Source: Beaufortia kweichowensis
Lineage: Eukaryota; Chordata; Actinopteri; Cypriniformes; Gastromyzontidae
Direction of reading: 5' to 3'
NCBI GenBank assembly: GCA_019155185.1
Contig: CM032800.1
Location: 12,964,001 to 13,028,000 of the forward strand
Length of the DNA stretch: 64,000 bases
Shown here in pieces: positions 1 through 12,800 of this stretch (position 1 is the stretch's first letter; each line of letters begins with the position of its first letter). Both the position numbers and the translations under genes were made by a program. The notes under the pieces are model-generated. The model was not told where the DNA came from. It was given only the letters and a program-made list of their open reading frames with translations, and searched no databases.

Positions 1-199
1 TCACACTATTAAAATAACATCCGATTAAAAAAACATTATTTTTAAAGATTACCCACAGCGACAGACTCAGACGCTTTTATTTGTGTTTGGTGTGCGTGAG
101 GAAAGCACTGACACCTCGACACAGTCTTAACTAGGTGAAACATTTCTATACTGCCATGGCAAAAGTAGCTTGTGCCGTCACCTGTCTGTCAGACTGCTT

Positions 200-560
200 C
201 TGTTTTAAGCCACAAACTCAACACCTGCTGGCTTTACATGTGGTCTTTTAGGAGCATGTATAGTGCTTTACTTCCTGTTACTTATCAATACCTTGAAAAT
301 TCTATGCTAATAATATCCATACTGGACTCTTATTGGCTGCTTTTTATTCATTATTTGGTCAAAGTAATCCATTTCAAAAATATTTTTTAAAATACAATTT
401 TACTGTACTCTTCTAATTAAAAAATTAATATGTTGGCACAATTATATTTTTGTCTACAAAAGTGATTTTAAACATAAACACCTTCAAATTAAAATACTTT
501 TAAGATTATGAGAAACATTTTTGTAAGTTGTGTGTAAACTTTTGACTAGCACTCTATGTT
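200..560 (-). repeat. Degenerate Tc1/mariner-like MITE fragment
   Basis: The sequence near 533-556 (aaacttttgactagcac) is the reverse complement of a terminus like GTGCTAGTCAAAAGTTT. It closely resembles the ACTACCAGTCAAAAGTTTGG ends of a very common teleost repeat. The AT-rich interior is compatible with that family. The inner boundary is only approximate. A related copy, in the opposite orientation, fills intron 1 of the SDR gene near 29740. Confidence 0.45.
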
Positions 561-2190
561 GACATAAAGTATAAAAAAAGAAATGACTAGTAAAGCCAAT
601 AAGATTGTACCTAAACATTTTGAGATGAACATTTAACATTACATGTACCTGTATGGGGAATACATTTATTACACTCCTTCGTACTGGCTGGGTTTACTTT
701 AGATTACTGTAGCAGTTATTGTATGAACACTCAAAACTCAGGCGAGACAAATGAGGATCAGTTTAATTGCACAAGTGGTTATGTCTGAATATAAAAAAGC
801 CAATCCTGAGCTTACAAACACATGTATTACTCTCCTCACTGCAGCCTGACCTCCAGCTGCATTTCACTACGGTGAATACATGTACACGGAGACCATTACA
901 TTTACAATTGTCCACTGTGAATATATACACCAGGAAAAACGTTTGATTTCAAAAACATTCAGTTTTCTGTATGAAAAAATAAACCCTAAAATAATCTGTT
1001 TGGAAAAATAAACCTGTCAGGTAGAGTCAATTGTTTGTTTGTTTTTGTTTGCATAAGACGGTGTTATTTCAGTATTAATCTACACTGACACGCTAAGCCA
1101 CATATAAAACTACATCCCGAATGCAAAACTACTAGTCTGGCCACAATGACAGCACAGCACTCAGTCAAGAGCCTAATAAGACATTTATCAGATTCACATT
1201 CACATTTTATCAAAGGTCTGCAAAAGTGCAGAAAAATAGCAACAACAGGTGAACATCATATGGCGTACATAAATAGTTTGAAACAGCATGAAGGAACATC
1301 AGCTCGAAGCAGTCACATGGTTTCTGACAGCAACACAGAGTAAACAAGTCGTAAGTGACTAATTTAATGAATGTTAAAGTACAGGCGTAATTTGGCTTGG
1401 TTTCTGTTGTCCTGTGTGGTAGGACCTACGGGACAGGATTGATTCGACGTAATCTAATATAACGCTGTTGATCACGGCCAGTGTGAGCGATGAATGGCAC
1501 TACCTGGCATATGTTCAGGTAATTAGATTCACCTTCTGCTGGCACTGTAAAAATATCACATCACGACAGGCAGACGACAGAACAAACCAATTCACCGGTT
1601 AAGCATGAAAAGTGATGAGAGCGCATGAGATACAGAAAACCTTTGGCATCTGTGTGGCGATAATATGAAGCTTAAAATTTGAAGGATTGTGGAAACCTGG
1701 AGTGCCATATGCTTGTGCTTTGTACAGTTGGAAACAGAAATGAAGTTTCCAAGATTCTGTGATTTTTCTTTGAAGACATGATTCCAGAGGTGAGGAATGT
1801 CTTGTTGTGTTTTTTGAAAGCAAAGCTACATCTTTCTCTACAAAAAAGCACTTTACAATAAAATGTACAAAAAATATAACACTGTTTATAATCAAGTCTT
1901 AATGACAGAACAGGTTGACCTGTACCCATTTCATTGTGCAAACACATTATTTAAGCTACGAACTGTAAAACAAGGTGTGGTATACTGGCAAGACATACCC
2001 TTTGGTCATTTAACTCAATAACGTACTGCACACTGCCAGTAAATCCTAATACCTGTGGATTATTTCAAAAGCATATGCAGATGAATCTCATGAAAACGGG
2101 TCATATTTCACCCCCCAAAATAAAAAAAGGAATTATTTAATACATTTTTAATATTATGATAAAGGGGTTGTTTTTGCTTTGTGACATTTG

Positions 2191-2520
2191 TAGGGGTGGG
2201 AGAAAAAATCGATGCGATGCATCGGGATTCTTTCTCTAACGATTCTGAATCGATTCTCAAAGATTCAGAATTGATTCTATGTCAGAACTTGTTCATCCTG
2301 AATATAACTTTGTTAAAATAAAAGCAATAAAATTAAACTTCAAGATGGGAATACTGTCAAAGAGATTCTAACTATAAACAAAAAGCATAAAAACTCTTTA
2401 TTTATTTAAAATGCAAATTTATCATATTTGCAAAAAAATTATATGAAGAATCGTTTTGGAATCGGATCAGAGTCCCAGAATCGGAACGGATCGCGTAGTA
2501 CCTGAAGATTCCCACCCCTA
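2191..2520. mobile_element. Non-autonomous hAT-type transposon (330-bp MITE)
   Basis: The element begins TAGGGGTGGGA and ends in the inverse, TCCCACCCCTA. It is bounded on both sides by the identical octamer GACATTTG (2183-2190 and 2521-2528). Short terminal inverted repeats with an 8-bp target duplication are the hAT signature. The interior has repeated GATTC/GAATC motifs near both ends and no coding capacity. The perfect duplication points to a fairly recent insertion in the region downstream of plekho1. Confidence 0.9.
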
Positions 2521-3817
2521 GACATTTGTGTGCAATAGTTTGTTTCCTTTATAATTTCTATTATTTTCAGTGAGTTGCATGTTAAAATTTCTCACTAGCC
2601 CTAAATCAGAGGTTTGTGAGAATATTTCAAATCAAAATATAATTTGTTTCTTTCTTTTAGGTGAAATATGACACATTCTGACAGATTTCATGAGATTCAC
2701 TGAGGCAATCTTGCATAGTTACCCAAAGACAAACGTCCTGCAAAGCAAAGCGCAAGCAAAATTCCTGCTTAAAAGCATCTCTGCAAGCATTTCTGAGGCG
2801 CAGGCAACTTGTATTTAAAATGTCTAAAAACCTAAAATCACAAGCCAAGTCTTTGAGAGTCTTTGAAATGCAATTTGCATGTGCCCTTTTGCAAATACAC
2901 TAAGGCAGCTTTTGTATTTTGAAAGGTCTTTAGGAAAATACCACTTAGGTGTAAAGACTTGGAGCTACACAACCCATATTTCCCCACCTACAGTAAGATT
3001 GTCTGTTCTGCCTCTTAGGTTTGAAAAGGTAGCTTGCCAGTGTCCCTCTGGTTTACAGCATTCTCCATAGTGCAAATGTGTCATTATTATTATTAATGGT
3101 TTCTTTGCGGCTAGATGCTTCCAGCCACCGTATGGACTCAATCAATGGCAGCTGTGTCTCCCGTCGCTTTCCGAAGCAACGCTGGCACCAGACGTCATAT
3201 GTATTCATGTTCATACAGGTACACATGGCTTTGTTCACAGTTACAGCCCATCTGATGGGACAAAGAGCTCTGCCGCCTAGATAAAGAGGCGTTGCCAAAT
3301 GTGTTTGGCCACACCCTGATTGCATCTTATTACAAGCTTGTTTTGCATCAGCAGCAAAGGAAGAGGGCTGGGAAGTATTATTACATACAAAATAACCCAG
3401 GGAGTAAAATAGTCCTGGGGATCTGCAACCATTTTGAAGCTCCTCCAGTGTATTTTGAAACATTCACATTGTGATAGGCTGGTGATGACACGAGCTAGAA
3501 CAGCATTATCACCGCCTGGCGTTTCTCACCCTGTTTTACCCTGACGGGCCCCTCGGTGACTGTGAAAACTGATACGGCGCCGCACAACGCAACAGCTTGT
3601 GTTTGGAAAACCACCAGGCCGTCCTGTTTCTGCTTGACTAAAGCTGATATTAAGGGAGTGGAAGAAACTAGATTTGCAATTTAACAATTCGTACATAGGT
3701 ACATGTACAATGTAGCTCATGTTATTCATTATTGTTGATTCCAGCAATCATAAAGCTGAAGGAGTTTATTGACAAAGATAAGAGTCAACGATGTAAAACA
3801 GAGATACGTCCATGCCC

Positions 3818-6800
3818 TCACATCATGCTTTTCCTGTGGTTTGCCTGTTGGGGGCCGTTTAGTTTGCCATTTTGTGACGGACTGAGTGCGACTGAAGAGG
3901 CGGAGTCAAGCTGCTTGTAAAGAGCTTTAAGCTCCTTCACTTCCTCTAGTACGTCACGTGCCTGACCCCAGGTGGAAGCCGCCTCCTCTAGCAGTCGCTC
4001 CGCCTCTCTCCGCTGGTCTTCCGGGCTGGAGCTCTTTCCAGTTGGAGAGCACTTGCTCTTGCCCTGCGGCCGTACCTCCGTCAAAAGCTCTTGAGTTCTC
4101 TCCAGCTTCTGGGAGATGAGCTCCTGCAGCTGGCTGATGGGCTGCACGGGGGCCGAAGTCGAGCAGTGAGGGATGGCCCGTGTCTCTGAATGCGTGAGGA
4201 TCTCATCCATGGATGCGCAGCGGTTTTTCTCTGATGTTTTTTTGCGGAGCTGCGGTGTCCGTGTTTGGCTCTCTGACCAGTCCCAGGAGCTGTCACTCTT
4301 GCGGGGCAGACTCTGGGATTTTCCAGGGGTCTCCTTACTGACTGAGAGCTTTGAAGTGTCCATGGTTGAGTGCTGGGAAGCTGGGGAACGTTGAGACTCG
4401 GCTTGGTCAAGGTTCTCCTTACAAGTGTCCAGGTCATCTGGTGTGGGGACGTCTTCTTCCTGTATGAGGTCAAGGGTCAGCATGCCATCCGAGTTAGTGG
4501 TTGAAGCCTATAAATGACATAATTGATCCAAAAAGATATTTTAGATTTTTTTACCATTTAAAAACAAAATAACATGCAAAACAAATAAATTTGTTTAGGG
4601 TTATTGTGGCCAGTAGAATTCATGATTAATGCTGTTATCACCATATCTATGTAATAAATAATATCCAATCATAATCAGTCAAATTCATCTTTATTTACTT
4701 TGAGTATTTTGTGTTTTCAGTTTTTTTTTAAAGATATTGTCGCTCGATTATTTACAATATTATCATTAGTATTAACCCAATATCAAAAATCATGGTTATA
4801 GATATCACTTTTATTGCCAATACAGTATTCATTGACACCCCTAGATTGGCCATTGTTTAGACAGACATTTTTGTATGTATATAGACATTTTGTTTTACTT
4901 GTTCATTTTAGCTGTAGGGCTGTGATGTTATTGACAGTGCGAGACAATATTTTAATTGTTTTAAATAGATCATTTCAGCTTTTTCCCACCAGGCTCTTTA
5001 TGTTTATTGAAGTGACCTTCAGAGCAAATATAGAGCTTACCACAGCCATGAGGTGTCCGCGGGTGGGCAGGCGGCGTGTGTGGGGGATCTTCGGTCTGTC
5101 ACGCGTCGGGTGGGCCAGCAAGCTGTCCTCTTCCACTGTCACCTATGGGGTCAGACAGAGTTTGGTGGAATAAAGCTAAACTGAACACTTTAATTACATG
5201 GGAGCTATCAGACGCATGTTTCATACCAGCCTGAGGCTTCGTGGGAAGCGGGGGGTATTGATCAGCTAATCGATGAGCCTATTTTTATTTGCATGTGATA
5301 TATGAGGACACATAAGGGCAGCACAGGAGAGTGTGTGAATGTTTCAATAGTGGGGAAAATGATGGTTTGTGATGATGAATCAAGCAGTCATGGAAGCCTG
5401 TTGTTTACAAAAAGCTTATGCTGTAATCTGTCATAACCGTGTGTTCTGTGAATGCCTGTGTTTGACCAGGAGCTTATATAGCTAATCTTACTGACACTGG
5501 TTTGGCTTTATGCAATCAGGAAAGGGTGGCACACAGTGAAACCACATTTTCCAAAGAGATTACATTTGTTTGGCAAACTTTATACATACAATTTACATTT
5601 ATACTTGTGTAAATATCTTTTCACACACATACACATGTGATTTTAGTTGTGTTTGCTTAGACAAGCATCACTACTATTAGCGGTTTGTTCTAAAATAAAG
5701 CTAGTTAGCAACACCCTAACAAGCATGCAAAACCCCATAGCAACACCCAGGCAACATTTATGAGGATTTCTGTAGAGTATTGTGTCATGAGTTTGGATAA
5801 AAGCATCTGCCAATAGCACAAATATAAATGCTTCACCATTTGTCTTCATGAAATCCAGTATGTTTGTGCAAGTTTGAAGCTGTTGGTGTTTCTTGTATCT
5901 AATGGATGCTTATTACCAGTGTCAAGAAGCTTAACCTGCCTACACATTTCTCACACTTGCATCATGCATCAGTGCTTGGCATCGGATAAGCAGTAAGTAC
6001 ACTGACATACTTAAAATTGGCAAAACCAAACCACACAGAAGAAGCAAAAAAGATGGGTGAAACATGATTTTATCTTCATTTAAAGAATACTGTAATATAT
6101 TAAAGACATTTATATGCAATCTATGCTTTTGTAAATGCATGAAAATGGTATACTAAGGTTATAAAGATTATTTATAGTGTCCCTCCCATGCAACAAGTAA
6201 CACAAATGCTGGCAAGTCAATGCCGGACCCTTGTAACCGCCCCCACAAGTGTCTTTTTAATGCACATTATACTATATATCTCTATCACTCATCAGTTATA
6301 TGTAATGTATCTTTTTTACCAAAAAAAAGCTAAAATGCATGTGCACCTAACAATGCATGCAAATATGTTGTTTGTGTTATGTACAGTTATATTTACAGTC
6401 CTGAGATGCAATCAGCTCCACGCAACACGTCACATGTGGACATTGAGGCAGGATCAAATATTTGATCTTCAGCACGTCTAGCTCTAATCTAACTGCTTGA
6501 ATGCAGAGAATCGTGTCTGGTGTCTATTTTTGGTGGAGTGATTCATTTTCTCCCACTGTGTGCCGAGCGTGATTATAGACCCGCTTTTAAAATGAGCAAA
6601 TACCTTTGCAAACAAACTGTGAAAAGATCAGGGAACGAGAGGGCAGATGTCTGTGTGATTAAAACTTTTAATAAAAGTGGCTTCTCCAAGGGCCTGTGAA
6701 TGACTTTTATAATCTTTGAAACAAAAAGTGCTGGCTCGTGTATAACTCACCACCACCACCATGTTAAATTTTGGGTGGTTGCTTGTGTCTGAAACTGCGT

Positions 6801-9800
6801 AAGGTGACAGTATTTTGTTATTGTTGCAGTCTGATTTCTGATGGTTTTATGGTTGTTTACTACTAAGGGTCTATGATTTGTTACCCTTATATGTATTATG
6901 CAAATAATACGGTCGTGTCTATCTTACCTCATCAAATATGCGATTCTTGGCCCTGGTGATCGCTCCGTTTAGAGCATTGATCCATGATTCCTTCTCCTCT
7001 GGACTGACAGCCAGAAATACCAGATTTGGGACCTGCGTGTAGGGGATAACAGTTTATTTGTAAGAATAATGCAATACTTTGTCTTAAATGATCATTTGAT
7101 TGTATACAAACAGTGTGCTGTTTAGCGAGTGTTGCCTTTAACCCTGTCCCTGCTGGCCGAGAGTGAAAACACACAGAAAATTCTTTCATTCCTGCACTAG
7201 TCAGTCCTACAAATGTAAGTGAGCAGGTATGGCCATATGGCTGTGTCTATGGACAGCTGATGTAGCAATAGCATGAGGCAGAAAGCACCATATTAGGCAA
7301 CAACACCATAAGTCTTCCAAACAACACCTGTGCTGAAGCTAAAGCTTAAATGACCCCGACGCCGACCTATGCTGGTCTCGGTACCATTAAAAAACAAACT
7401 GAGCTTCAATTATGACACATAAAATATAGAATGTGTCTTTATTTGTTTTTTTTACTTCTTGATTGTAATTACATTCGATTCAATGTAAAAATGTATGTAG
7501 GAATGATTTTATGAATGATTTACACTAATTATATTAATTCTAACCACACAGACACTATAATTAACCTGTTAACTGTCACAGTTTCACAGGAGAAACACTT
7601 AGGTTATTTCACTATTCACTTTAATATTTTTTTGTTGAATTGTAATCTAATTATGATCAACTATTGATGAAAAGGAAATTTTCCTAATAATAAACAGAAA
7701 ATAAAACAAATGATAAAAAAGTTAATGTTATTTTTAAAAATACCTCAAATTTAAAAAAAATATAATACAATTTTTAAAAAAATAATTCTAAAATTAAAAA
7801 AAAAATGATGTGCATTTTTTTGTGTATGCTCAATATAAGCTTTGACAGTTATCAGGTTAAAGGTACAGTAGCATTTTTATTCAGATGTTTAACTGTACAA
7901 GTTAGAGAAAGGTTAAAAAAATTACCCTTTAGTGAAAAAAAACGTACACATGGAAAATAAAATGGTCCATTTAAACCAGAATTTTCTAGTGAATAAGCAG
8001 TACCAAGTTATATCCAGGTTATATATAGACATTTCTTTTTAAAGGGCTAAAAAGAAGCAGTATAAAGGAAGGGCATAATAAAGATCATGATGAGGTCATA
8101 TATTAGGCTGGTTTCTCGGCTGAGCTGCATGTGCAACAGGTGTTGTAGTGAAATGGGTGGATCTGTATTAAACCATGTGCTTGTGTGTGTGGAGGGGTGT
8201 GTATGGTGGGGGTGGGTGATGCTGGATTTTCCTAAGACCCACCATGTTTGTGTCCTGAGGATTAACCCCTTGTCTCAATGTTGGATTTTAAAGGATTGGT
8301 CAGACGTTACCCTAATGTTTTTTCTAGCTCTCAAAATCCCCCAAAAATCTGTAAAAAAAAAACATGTCCAGCCAGTCAGGAAAGATTTTAATCTAAATGC
8401 AGACTAAAAGGAAAGTTTCCTTAAATGATTAAAACGTACTGCTCTGAACTATAAATTAAAGATTAGAAAAGAGAAGTGTGTAATGAAGTTCTGTAACACC
8501 AAACAAATTTCACAAAACAAAAATCACTAAATTAAGAATACTCTAAACATCCTGAGAACAGAAGATTCATATTTTATACGATTTGCCTTGTTTTAAAGAT
8601 GTGAGATTTTTTTATGTATTATTTTGGGTTACTTTAAATTGTTGCAAAACTAGGGCAAGATAAATACAACAAAATACAACAAATAAATACACTGTTCTGT
8701 TTGTGTTGGTCAACAGAAAGTTAATTCAAGGTATTCATGGACGCCTGTGGTGTGCTATAGTGAAAGGCATTAAGCTGAGACGTTCTTAATGAAAGCCAAT
8801 TAAACAGGACGGCAGGACCGGATGACTACAGAGGTCAGTCCAAGTGTGAGCTCAGCGGCCAGTGACGTTCATTCTAATTTTGCACAGCTATGTGCAAATA
8901 AAAAAGCATGGGATTATGAGTTGTGATAACTGCAAACTGAATGAAATAAACTAAATGAACCAGCAGTATTCTAGTTTAAGGCAACCCCGTTAAACGTTAT
9001 CCTCCGCTGTAAAATCTTATTTCGAGCAGAGACTGACCGTGTTCCCTGGCTGTCGGGAACGCAGAAGCGTGAACTTGCTGTGGTTCTTTTTGCTTCTGCT
9101 TTTGGCCTTGCGAAGTTCCTCAGACCTCTCATAGTCGGTGAGGTCCACCACTTCCTGGATTTTCTTCTCATCTTTTACCTGACAAAGAAAGAACACACAG
9201 ACTGGTTTCATTAGTGTGACAAAAAACCTGCACATAAAGCTCTGTTATTTGACTTTCTACAAGCTATGATAGTCTCTGAAGAGTCTGGGTAAAAATGATT
9301 CATAAAGTATTGGTATTAGGAGGCACAGAGGACAGTATGCGAACTTTTGTCAGGCTTGGTTACGACACAGCAGAAATAGATGTCAAACCTGCAGAAATTG
9401 GCAATTAAATGCATGGTTTAGTCTAGTTATGAACATCTCGGTGGCCAGTTATGTTGCTGCAAATTGGGAGCTGGACTGCAGTCAAACATGATTCATAAAC
9501 ATAAACAAACAACAAAGGGTTGTCCTGGGTCAGAAATGCCAAACAACAGAGCCTTTTAGCCCAGATTCACAGAGAACAACATGGTCTGATTTGGCATAAC
9601 CTACCAAACTGTTCATTAAGTCACAATCAATTTCCATTAGAGCTGAACTAAAGAAAAAAACTTTCTGCATGCACGCAAGGCCACAGCTGGTTGTGTGTTG
9701 TGCTACAGAGTCGCTCTACAGGGCAGTACTTAAGAGCATTGGCATCACACGCACTGCCCTATGGGTGTCATGACTTTACAAAGAGTACATCTACTGTTCC

Positions 9801-12800
9801 TGCTGCACAAAGGCAGCAATTAACTGGCAATCTGATCCAATTCTTTTTTCCACAAGAGGACAGTTAAGGCACAGTGTGAAGTCAATGCTGGACAATTAAA
9901 AAGTTCTCACTACAAAAAGATTTGAGGTTATACTAATGTTTGCTATTCAGACTACTAATGCACTATAAAGTCTATAAAGTCAGAATGTGTTTAGAGTAAA
10001 AAATGTTTTATTTAATAATGCTGGAACAGTAAGTCTGTAATCTGAGATCAAAGTTGTCAGAATTTGCTTTATGAATTGAGATTTATGGCAACTAGGATCT
10101 AAATATTACTTTCAGTGCTGTTTTTTCTATTTTTCCTCTTGTGAATAAGCAGTTGTCCAGTTAAATAAGGTGATTGATTATGTATGAATTTAATAGGAAA
10201 CCTATTTTCACAGTTTATAAACGGGGAAAAAAGAAAAAACATGCTCTGTTTGGACTTTGCAAGAAAATTTACAACACTTGAAATTGCCTCTTTAAAACTG
10301 AAAAGTCAAGAGCTCACAAAGCTGTTGACCTTTTAAATTGCAAATAAAGAGACTCGTCTATATTTAATGTGCTGCTCATTAAGCTTTAAAAGAAGAATTA
10401 TTCCTCTGCAAAGAATAAAACAGCCAAAAATAGCACCTTTAACATCCAAAACAAAGTATAATTTACTTGACAAACTATTTTTTCCAAGCAAAAAATATAC
10501 TAGTGCAAAAAATATCAAAGTCTTGCCAGGCTGTCTGATATGTGCTCTGTAATCCAGCCGTTCTGTACTAAAACTGACTGGAGCTGTAAACAATATTCTT
10601 GTCTTGTGTGATATTTTGCCAGTTTAAAAAACACTTTACCAAAAGAATCTGTGGAATGCTGTCGACTACCACAGAAAATAATGCAGGCATAGCATGAAAA
10701 AACAAACAAAAGTCATGTTGACAGCATAGTGGAAGTCTATAAACAGCACTAGAATAAACCTTTAAAATGCATAATTTTGGCTTAAACTTAAACATTTTAC
10801 TTTATTATGAGTATGATAACATTACTTAGCATCATTGTCTTATTGTTCAACACCTGTCATATAAACCTTTGCACAAAGATGGCAAAATGTGAAACATTTG
10901 CTCTCCAGAACCGCTTTCAATGTATATTCATAAAGAGACGCTCAGCAAATAAACACTATTATGAAGACTTTTCTGTTGAGGTCTCTTTATTCATTTAGTT
11001 TCAGTATGAGGCCAGGTGAATCATTCAGAGACTCGTTTCATGTTTCAGTGTCATTCAAAAGGCCGCTCAAGTTCTGCCTGAATCAGATTCAGCTATTCAG
11101 TTTCATATTTACTTACTCCATTAAACAGTCCAACCTTTCATAAACGTCCCTCAAGGTCAGAAAACATTTTAGGGTGAATTGGAGACGCCAAATACCCTGG
11201 AGAGAAATTTGAAATGAGTCCCTTCGGCTAACATGTTAAAAATTTATGGTGAAGTGTTTAAACAGAAAACTGTGAACAGCTATGGGGTCAATGGTGCTTT
11301 TTGATATTAAAGCTGTAGGAAGGATCTGGCGGGGCTGAATATAGTATGTTTGCTCAGTTTGACAATGAGGAACAAAGAGCGCATAAGGGAAGGAAGCAGA
11401 ACTGCTTCACATAAAGGCTTGATGAGCTGATATCATCTCTAACAAAAAGATAACAGATAACAGTATAAGGATGTTTTCTCTTTGGCTTGCAGTGGTCAAC
11501 TGATATTTGATTTATCCAGTTTTCACATTGGCAATTCAATGCAAATGTCAACCTTACCATGAACAAGTCAACTTTTTACCAAAGGTTTCTACCATACTGA
11601 TAGCTCGGATGTTAATATTTTGTGGTTTTAAATAACCAGGTGTGGTCTTTGTTTTACTTCACAGAAATCATACAAACTATGTTGCCTCTCAAAAACATGC
11701 ATGTTCTTTTTTTTGTCATATCCATAACGCATGTATGTTTCCATTTTTTAAAAATAGATAACTCATGCAGAGACTGATATTTTTGATATTTGGTCTGGAT
11801 ATCATACAATCTGTACACATTCAGAACTTATATTTCAAGCTTTGACTATTACATCCATAACGCTGTAATTGCATATTGCTTATTGAGTGTCAACACCATT
11901 TTAATTTTACAAATAAAATCAATTTATGAATATTAGTATACATTATGCAGCTCAACACCGTGTTAAATCATTATATTGATGTGACATCTTAGGCAGAATA
12001 GAAAAAGTGACTATTTTGCTTTCTAAATGAAATATTTCAATGATTCTTGGCAGCCCTCTGTGCCAAACGCTGACCTAAAACATACAGAAACTCGTGTTCC
12101 CTGTAATCCTTTAAATTCCTTGTTACCTGCAATTTCATCTTAGTAATAGGCATCTGACATAGTGTGACCAAGATTTCTTGTGAATCTTTGCAGAACAAGA
12201 GAAATCCTAAAGAAACCAGTTTATGACTGTAGAGGGCACGACATCATCCACTCATCTTTTCTTTAGAGATAGTGAGTCACACTCATGCCACGACCTGATG
12301 TGCGAAATGATTCATTCAATTTGTGATTTCATTTGCCGTTCCACTTATGGTAATGTAGCTGGACGCCTGAATGGATTGGACGTGTGTTCAAGTGTGCAAT
12401 GGGTTCCTCAGTCTCCAGTGGGGTCTCTTAACTTTTACTATTGCACTGCATGATCTCATCATTCCATTACGCTTTCTATTTACATCAATTTACACAGCTA
12501 GAATAATTCGGCCCATCTGACATCTGGTCCTCTTTTTTAGCCACATCTGCAGCTCCTTTTATTAGGAAATGCAATACACATGTTCGGGTATGAGAACTCA
12601 ATTGCTGTGCAATAAATGGGGTGCATGAACTCCCTCACATACTCGACTGTCTAATTTATTCCACGGCATGAGTCTTAGTCCCCTGACCCTCTTCAATATG
12701 AGCTGTATTTTAAATTGAAACAATTTATGATATTATAGTGTGTAGTAAAATCTGGTGAGCTTTTTTCAAAAAAATCAATTTGACATAAAAATGTGTTACT

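Larger units (their letters stand above)
1..3817. other. 3' flank of plekho1; no gene seen
   Basis: No protein-coding exon is supported here. The part nearest 3817 must include the plekho1 3' UTR (minus strand). A minus-strand poly(A) signal candidate (TTTATT on the plus strand) lies at 3765-3770, only about 50 bases past the stop, so a later unseen site is equally possible. The stretch also holds a hAT-type MITE (2191-2520) and the end of a repeat with an inverted ACCAGTCAAAAG-like terminus near 535-556. The short open frames have no splice logic or family resemblance and look fortuitous. Confidence 0.6.
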
